This document shows, one piece after another, positions 5,876 through 8,950 of a DNA stretch of 8,950 nucleotides. Within the stretch, counting starts at the first letter, position 1, and every line of letters starts with the position of its first letter. This DNA is from Gemmatimonadota bacterium (GTDB lineage: Bacteria > Gemmatimonadota > Gemmatimonadetes > Palauibacterales > Palauibacteraceae), in contig JAMJQV010000103.1 of the NCBI GenBank assembly GCA_023554435.1, forward strand, positions 1-8,950. The letters are read 5' to 3'. Under the pieces are notes generated by a model. That model worked only from the letters and a program-made list of their open reading frames with translations. It did no database searches and was not told the DNA's origin. The position numbers were made by a program, and so were the translations under genes.

Positions 5876-7761
5876 GCCGCGGGGTAATCGTGGGTACCGG
5901 GGGGCACGTGGATCACGGCAAGACCTCGCTGGTGCGGGCCCTTACGGGGGTGGAGACGGACCGGTGGACCGAGGAGCGCGAGCGGGGATTGACCATCGAT
6001 ATCGGTTTCGCTCCGTTGGAGTCGGTTGTGGACGACGAAGCCGGGATCGTGGACGTCCCCGGTCACGAGGACTTCGTCAAGAACATGCTGGCCGGCTCCA
6101 CCGGGGTCGATGTGCTGCTTCTGGTCGTCGCGGCGGACGAAGGGCCGATGCCCCAGACCCGGGAGCACGTCACGATCGCACGCCTTCTCGGAATCCGCGC
6201 CGGGGTCGTGGCGTTGAACAAGATCGACCGAGTCGACGATGAATGGCTGGAACTGGTCAGGGAGGCGACTGGGGAGGAGCTGACGCGACTTCTCGGACAC
6301 GCGAATTGGCCCATCGTCGATGTGTCGGCAACGACGGGCCAGGGGCTGTCAGACCTCAGAGATGCGATTCGCGTCGCAGCATCGGGAGCGAGGCTTCGAG
6401 ATCCAACCGACCTGTTTCGGATGCCGATCGATCGGTCCTTCAGCGTCAGGGGGGCGGGGACCGTGGTCACCGGTACCACGTGGAGTGGGACCGTAAGAGT
6501 GGGCGAGACGCTGGGCATTCAGCCAGGTGAAATGAAGGCCCGCGTCAGGTCGCTCCAGGTCCACGGTGCAGAGCGAGAGGAGGTAGGGCCGGGTATTCGG
6601 TGCGCCATGGCGCTGGTCGGGGTGGACGCCGCGCGGGTCGACAGGGGGAGCGTGGCACTGGGGCCTGGGAACTGGAAGCCATCGAGTCGGCTCGGGGTCC
6701 GACTCGAAGTGCCGCCCGGGTCCGTCCGGGAAGTCGACCATGGGCAGCGGATCCGGCTGTTCCTCGGGACCAGCGAAGTCATGGCTCGGGTGCGGACCGT
6801 GAAGCGAGATGGGGTGTCTGCGGGCGGTCGGGGTTGGGCCGTCCTCGACTGCGAACAGCCGGTGGTGGCGCGTGTCGGAGACCGCTTCGTGCTGCGTTTC
6901 TATTCCCCGGTGACCACGGTGGGCGGAGGAGAGGTCTGCGCCCTCGATCCCCCCCGGGGCTGGAGGGCGCAGGTCGAAGGGTGGTCCGCGATCCTGGACG
7001 GTTCTCCCGATGACGCAGTCGTAGCGGCGGTGAGCGCAGCCGGAGGGCGAGGACTGGAGACTGGCGACATACCCCTGTTCGCGGGGATTGCCCCGACCAG
7101 AGTCGACGAGCTGCTCGAGCGCAGCCTGGCGGTGACCCGGGTGGGGGGATCCTGGTACGATCGGACTTCGGTCGACACTGCCGCGGCTGCCGTCCTCGAC
7201 CATCTTCGCGCCGCTCACGCGCGGAGGAGAAGGTCCTCGGCTGAGTCCCTCGAGGCCGTACGCGCCGGCCTGTCGGTGCGCTTCTCGACCGACCTGGTGG
7301 AGTTCGTCGTCGAGAGGCTCGCGTCGGCTGGAGAGGTAGTGGTGGACGGCCCCGGGATACGGCTCGCCGGACACGAGCCGAATCTCATCGAGACGGAAGT
7401 ACAGGCACTGAGAGATCTGCAGGCCGTCCTGGTCGCAGCCGATCTGGCCCCCCCGTCGCCGCCGGACCTGGCCGCTGCCATAGGTGTGGATCGTGAACTG
7501 CTGAATGATCTGTTGAAGCTGCTGGTCGAGCGGGGGCTCGCTGTCAGGGTGACCCCGGAGGTGTTCCTGATGCGAAGCGCGGAAGAGAGGGCGCGTGAAA
7601 CGATTCGGCGACTCTCGAGCTCGAGAGCCGTTCCTCCGGGCGATTTCCGTGAGGCGCTCGGGCTGTCACGGAAGCACCTGATCCCGCTGTTGGAATACAT
7701 GGACAGGGTCGGAGTTACGCGTAGAACTCCAGAGGGACGGATCTCGAACGAAGGTGGATGA
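5872..7761 (+). CDS. selB: Selenocysteine-specific translation elongation factor SelB
   Basis: SelB is a GTPase that carries Sec-tRNA to the ribosome and binds the SECIS hairpin next to an in-frame UGA. The 629-residue product is full length (E. coli SelB is 614). G-domain motifs are intact: G1 GHVDHGKTS (11-19), switch region ERGLTIDIGFA (37-47), G3 DVPGHE (61-66), G4 NKID (116-119) and G5-like SATTG (152-156). EF-Tu-like beta domains follow to about residue 360 (FSVRGAGTVVTGTTWSG, 190-206). The C-terminal half carries winged-helix repeats, ending in SRKHLIPLLEYMDRVGVTRR (599-618), the conserved segment that contacts the SECIS in known SelB. The start is TTG at 5872, overlapping the recO stop as TTGA, with GAGGAG six bases upstream. 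selA, the Sec tRNA gene and selD are not in the window. Confidence 0.96.
   Translation: MSRGVIVGTGGHVDHGKTSLVRALTGVETDRWTEERERGLTIDIGFAPLESVVDDEAGIVDVPGHEDFVKNMLAGSTGVDVLLLVVAADEGPMPQTREHVTIARLLGIRAGVVALNKIDRVDDEWLELVREATGEELTRLLGHANWPIVDVSATTGQGLSDLRDAIRVAASGARLRDPTDLFRMPIDRSFSVRGAGTVVTGTTWSGTVRVGETLGIQPGEMKARVRSLQVHGAEREEVGPGIRCAMALVGVDAARVDRGSVALGPGNWKPSSRLGVRLEVPPGSVREVDHGQRIRLFLGTSEVMARVRTVKRDGVSAGGRGWAVLDCEQPVVARVGDRFVLRFYSPVTTVGGGEVCALDPPRGWRAQVEGWSAILDGSPDDAVVAAVSAAGGRGLETGDIPLFAGIAPTRVDELLERSLAVTRVGGSWYDRTSVDTAAAAVLDHLRAAHARRRRSSAESLEAVRAGLSVRFSTDLVEFVVERLASAGEVVVDGPGIRLAGHEPNLIETEVQALRDLQAVLVAADLAPPSPPDLAAAIGVDRELLNDLLKLLVERGLAVRVTPEVFLMRSAEERARETIRRLSSSRAVPPGDFREALGLSRKHLIPLLEYMDRVGVTRRTPEGRISNEGG
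7612..7627. repeat. Perfect 16-bp palindrome inside selB
   Basis: CTCTCGAGCTCGAGAG reads identically on both strands. It lies in the coding sequence near residues 580-587 (Arg-Leu-Ser-Ser-Ser-Arg-Ala), between the last winged-helix domains. It may simply follow from the Ser/Arg codons chosen there. Confidence 0.6.
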
Positions 7762-7785
7762 ACCGCGGTCGTCGGCCGTCTACGC

Positions 7786-8142
7786 TCAGTCCACGTAGTA
7801 CAGGAACCTGCCGCAATGGGCGCACACCCCGATGCTGTCGTTGCGGCCGGCTTCAGACGACCACGCGGTGGGCGTCGCAACGAAGCACCCGTAGCAGATT
7901 CCGTTCAGCACTGGAACGACCGCCCGGTCCAGTGTCCCGATGATGCTCTGATAGCGACGCTGGATGCTGGGATCCAGCCGGGCAACCAGCTCGGTGATCT
8001 TGGAGTCCAGCAGTTGCAGAGCATCCTCGGGTTTGAGGTCGAAGACTGCTGCCTCCATGTCACGCAGCGGCTCCTCATGCAGTGCCCGCCGCTGGGTGTG
8101 CAGATCCTGCAGCTCCAGGAGTAGCTCAAGCTGCGGATGCAT
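7786..8142 (-). CDS. Short C4-type zinc-ribbon protein (CdsZ/zf-RING_7-like)
   Basis: The 118-residue product begins with an amphipathic helix rich in Leu, Glu and Gln (MHPQLELLLELQDLHTQRR), then more helix to about residue 75. It ends in a zinc ribbon with Cys83-X2-Cys86 and Cys107-X2-Cys110, closing with CGRFLYYVD. The PVLNGICYGC...CAHCGRFLY pattern matches the C-terminal ribbon of the C4-type zinc-ribbon (Pfam zf-RING_7) family. Typical members have roughly twice this length, with a long N-terminal coiled coil; here most of that coil is missing while both ends are kept. The biochemical role is not established; nucleic-acid or protein binding is plausible. It starts 2 bp after the ptsN stop with GGGAG upstream, so the two are surely co-transcribed. 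It converges on selB. Confidence 0.82.
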   Translation of the reverse strand: MHPQLELLLELQDLHTQRRALHEEPLRDMEAAVFDLKPEDALQLLDSKITELVARLDPSIQRRYQSIIGTLDRAVVPVLNGICYGCFVATPTAWSSEAGRNDSIGVCAHCGRFLYYVD

Positions 8143-8144
8143 GG

Positions 8145-8597
8145 TCAGACTCCCTTTTCCTCCAGCAAGGCGATGAAGTCCTCCGGGCTCTCGATCTGCG
8201 CGAGTCGCTCGGGCACGTCCGGCTCCTTACCTAACTGAGCTATGCGGCCGAGAACCGGCAGATACTGATTCGAGACTTCCAGCGGAGGAGCCACGATCAG
8301 GAAGATGTGCTGAACAGGCTTCTTGTCTATCGCGTCGAAGTCGATTCCGGAGAGCTTTCGGCCGAAGGCCACGCGAAGACGATTGACGACCAGCGAACGG
8401 CAGTGAGGGATGGCGATACGTCGCCCGATTCCCGTCGAGCCGAGGTTCTCTCGACGCTTCAGCATCTTGAACAGGATTCCCCTCGACTTCTCGTCCAATC
8501 CGAGAAGACCCACCAGCTCTCGGAGGGCCTCGTCCTTGGTCTCAGCCTCGAGGTCGAGGTTGATGGCCTCCAGAGTGAAGAAATCGCGCAGTTGCAT
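8145..8597 (-). CDS. ptsN: PTS EIIA-Ntr regulatory protein PtsN
   Basis: The 150-residue product is a single EIIA domain of the fructose/nitrogen type, a cytoplasmic phosphoprotein. In the nitrogen PTS it takes phosphate from NPr and regulates potassium, nitrogen and envelope functions rather than transporting sugar. Visible motifs are ENLGSTGIGRRIAIPHCRS (50-68), with His65 as the expected phosphorylation site, then FDAIDKKPVQHIFLIVAP and a C-terminal helix FIALLEEKG. The ATG at 8597-8595 is chosen because AGGAG lies 9 bases upstream and the protein then begins MQLRDFF, as family members do. The upstream in-frame ATG at 8642 adds 15 residues without an SD. The usual proteobacterial neighbours rpoN and hpf are absent; the only partner is the zinc-ribbon gene. 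Confidence 0.9.
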   Translation of the reverse strand: MQLRDFFTLEAINLDLEAETKDEALRELVGLLGLDEKSRGILFKMLKRRENLGSTGIGRRIAIPHCRSLVVNRLRVAFGRKLSGIDFDAIDKKPVQHIFLIVAPPLEVSNQYLPVLGRIAQLGKEPDVPERLAQIESPEDFIALLEEKGV

Positions 8598-8606
8598 ATT
8601 TATCTT

Positions 8607-8611
8607 CTCCT
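8607..8611 (-). promoter_or_regulatory. Ribosome binding site fixing the ptsN start
   Basis: On the minus strand AGGAG precedes the ATG at 8597 by 9 bases. No comparable site precedes the upstream ATG at 8642. Confidence 0.75.
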
Positions 8612-8635
8612 GGCCGCCGGCTTCTGCGACCCGGT

Positions 8636-8648
8636 AGTTCATTGAACT
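8636..8648. promoter_or_regulatory. 13-bp palindrome, possible operator in the ptsN leader
   Basis: AGTTCA-T-TGAACT is a perfect 6+1+6 inverted repeat. It lies about 6 to 18 bases downstream of the transcription start predicted from the ptsN promoter, a usual place for a repressor site. The binding protein is unknown, and a short palindrome can arise by chance. Confidence 0.4.
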
Positions 8649-8660
8649 TCAGGAACGTGG

Positions 8661-8690
8661 AGTATATTCGTTCTGTCGAAAGGCTGTCAA
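8661..8690 (-). promoter_or_regulatory. Sigma-70 promoter of the ptsN operon
   Basis: On the minus strand a perfect -35 TTGACA (8690-8685) and a -10 TATACT (8666-8661, five of six consensus bases) are separated by 18 bases. Transcription would begin near 8654, leaving a leader of about 57 bases before the ptsN ATG. This is the best promoter match in the window. Confidence 0.78.
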
Positions 8691-8717
8691 AGGTCCGCGG
8701 ATCTCGAACCGCGTGGA

Positions 8718-8746
8718 TTGACGGAACCTGATGGTCGAATTAGTGT
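8718..8746 (+). promoter_or_regulatory. Candidate promoter for ssrA
   Basis: TTGACG (8718-8723) and TAGTGT (8741-8746) are separated by 17 bases. Transcription would begin near 8753, about 60 bases before the mature tmRNA 5' end, which RNase P would then release. The -35 is good and the -10 weak; a start closer to 8812 is also possible. Confidence 0.38.
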
Positions 8747-8756
8747 CACATATCAG

Positions 8757-8780
8757 CGAGGGCTGCTCCGGCAGCCCTTG
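8757..8780. other. Strong hairpin upstream of ssrA
   Basis: AGGGCTGC (8759-8766) and GCAGCCCT (8771-8778) form a perfect 8-bp stem with a TCCG loop, extended to 10 bp by a G-T and a C-G pair. No T-run follows on either strand, so it is not a standard intrinsic terminator. It would lie in the tmRNA precursor leader if the upstream promoter is correct. An outer helix, ATCAGCGA (8752-8759) with TTGCTGAT (8795-8802), could enclose or compete with its base. Confidence 0.55.
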
Positions 8781-8811
8781 TGTGCGCTCAGGCGTTGCTG
8801 ATTGAAAAAGA

Positions 8812-8950
8812 GGGGGTGAATTAGATTCGACGCGTTTTCGGATCCTGAGGTAGCGTGCCGAGGTTTCCCGGAACCTCGTGAAACACCGGGAAAAAACACA
8901 ACTGCCAACGACAACTTGGCTTTGGCTGCGTAACTAACGTAGCCCGTTCC
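8812..8950 (+). ncRNA. ssrA: Transfer-messenger RNA (tmRNA), 5' part
   Basis: tmRNA, with SmpB, rescues stalled ribosomes and adds a degradation tag. The 5' end GGGGGTGAATTAGATTCGACG matches the conserved tRNA-like start. Pseudoknot PK1 is explicit: stem CGAGGTT (8859-8865) with AACCTCG (8872-8878), whose loop TCCCGG (8866-8871) pairs with CCGGGA (8886-8891). An A-rich single strand leads to the tag frame, 8904-8933. Helix H5 follows, GGCTGCG (8924-8930) with CGTAGCC (8938-8944), holding the stop in its loop. Bacterial tmRNAs are usually 350-400 bases, so the 3' half, including later pseudoknots and the CCA end, is outside the window. It is divergent from the ptsN operon. Confidence 0.95.
8904..8933 (+). 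other. tmRNA proteolysis-tag reading frame
   Basis: Starting at the resume codon GCC, the frame reads Ala-Asn-Asp-Asn-Leu-Ala-Leu-Ala-Ala then TAA. The AND start and the hydrophobic ALAA end (recognised by ClpXP in well-studied bacteria) match known tags such as E. coli ANDENYALAA. The visible encoded tag is nine residues, one fewer than E. coli encodes. Confidence 0.93.

Noticed and set aside
5873..5890. recO UGA read as selenocysteine for selB autoregulation
   Set aside because: Readthrough would add only three further residues before TAA, the RecO protein is already complete, and I see no convincing SECIS hairpin after it.
6349..7374. Long minus-strand open frame (341 codons) opposite selB
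   Set aside because: It is antisense to a complete, motif-rich SelB. Such frames are common in GC-rich DNA, and the translation has no recognisable domain.
8598..8642. ATG at 8642 as ptsN start
   Set aside because: It has no SD and would begin about 12 bases into the predicted transcript. The ATG at 8597 has AGGAG and gives the normal family N-terminus.
8757..8780. Hairpin as an intrinsic terminator
   Set aside because: There is no T-run on either strand, and no gene ends into it; it lies between divergent transcription units.
1..8950. CRISPR arrays, insertion sequences, phage genes, tRNA genes, riboswitches, origins
   Set aside because: I looked for spaced repeats, terminal inverted repeats, integrase or transposase motifs, tRNA arms and conserved riboswitch cores on both strands and recognised none. 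A cobalamin riboswitch, if present, would lie upstream of the window.

Overview
The window is GC-rich, densely coded bacterial DNA. An outer-membrane TonB-dependent receptor, a signal-peptide lipoprotein and a periplasmic-type ABC importer show a diderm (Gram-negative type) organism. The short C4 zinc-ribbon protein, the TonB receptor with an N-terminal regulatory-like domain and the tmRNA tag (ANDNLALAA) would fit a Gemmatimonadota-like bacterium. That placement is a guess from general impression, not the result of a search.

Plus strand, 1-5077: a tightly overlapped uptake cluster. It contains the last codons of an upstream gene (probably the periplasmic binding protein), a BtuC/FecD-type permease, a BtuD/HmuV-type ATPase, a BtuB-like TonB-dependent receptor, and a secreted beta-propeller lipoprotein. 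Stop and start codons overlap at 39-42, 1010-1013 and 3968-3971. Together the products would form a relay: surface capture, outer-membrane transport, periplasmic binding, ATP-driven import. The ligand is a corrinoid, haem or ferric siderophore. The receptor-propeller pairing resembles BtuB-BtuG of Bacteroides and makes vitamin B12 the leading hypothesis.

Plus strand, 5106-7761: recO (recombination mediator) followed by selB (selenocysteine-specific elongation factor), with a TTGA overlap. A candidate promoter places the transcription start almost exactly at the recO GTG, suggesting a leaderless mRNA. SelB implies that this organism makes selenoproteins, but selA and selC are not in the window.

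Minus strand, 7786-8690: a two-gene operon, ptsN (EIIA-Ntr) then a short C4 zinc-ribbon protein, 2 bp apart. It is driven by a near-consensus sigma-70 promoter with a 13-bp palindrome just downstream of the predicted start. It converges on selB across a 24-bp gap.

Plus strand, 8718-8950: a candidate promoter, a strong hairpin, then the 5' part of ssrA (tmRNA). The tRNA-like 5' end, pseudoknot PK1, tag reading frame and helix H5 are all visible. The gene runs off the window.

No CRISPR array, insertion sequence, phage gene, tRNA or attachment site was seen, and no gene-free stretch exceeds 300 bases. The longest is 8598-8811, which holds the divergent regulatory region. The window is mostly housekeeping genes plus one uptake locus. 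The nearest thing to an undescribed system is the receptor-propeller pair.
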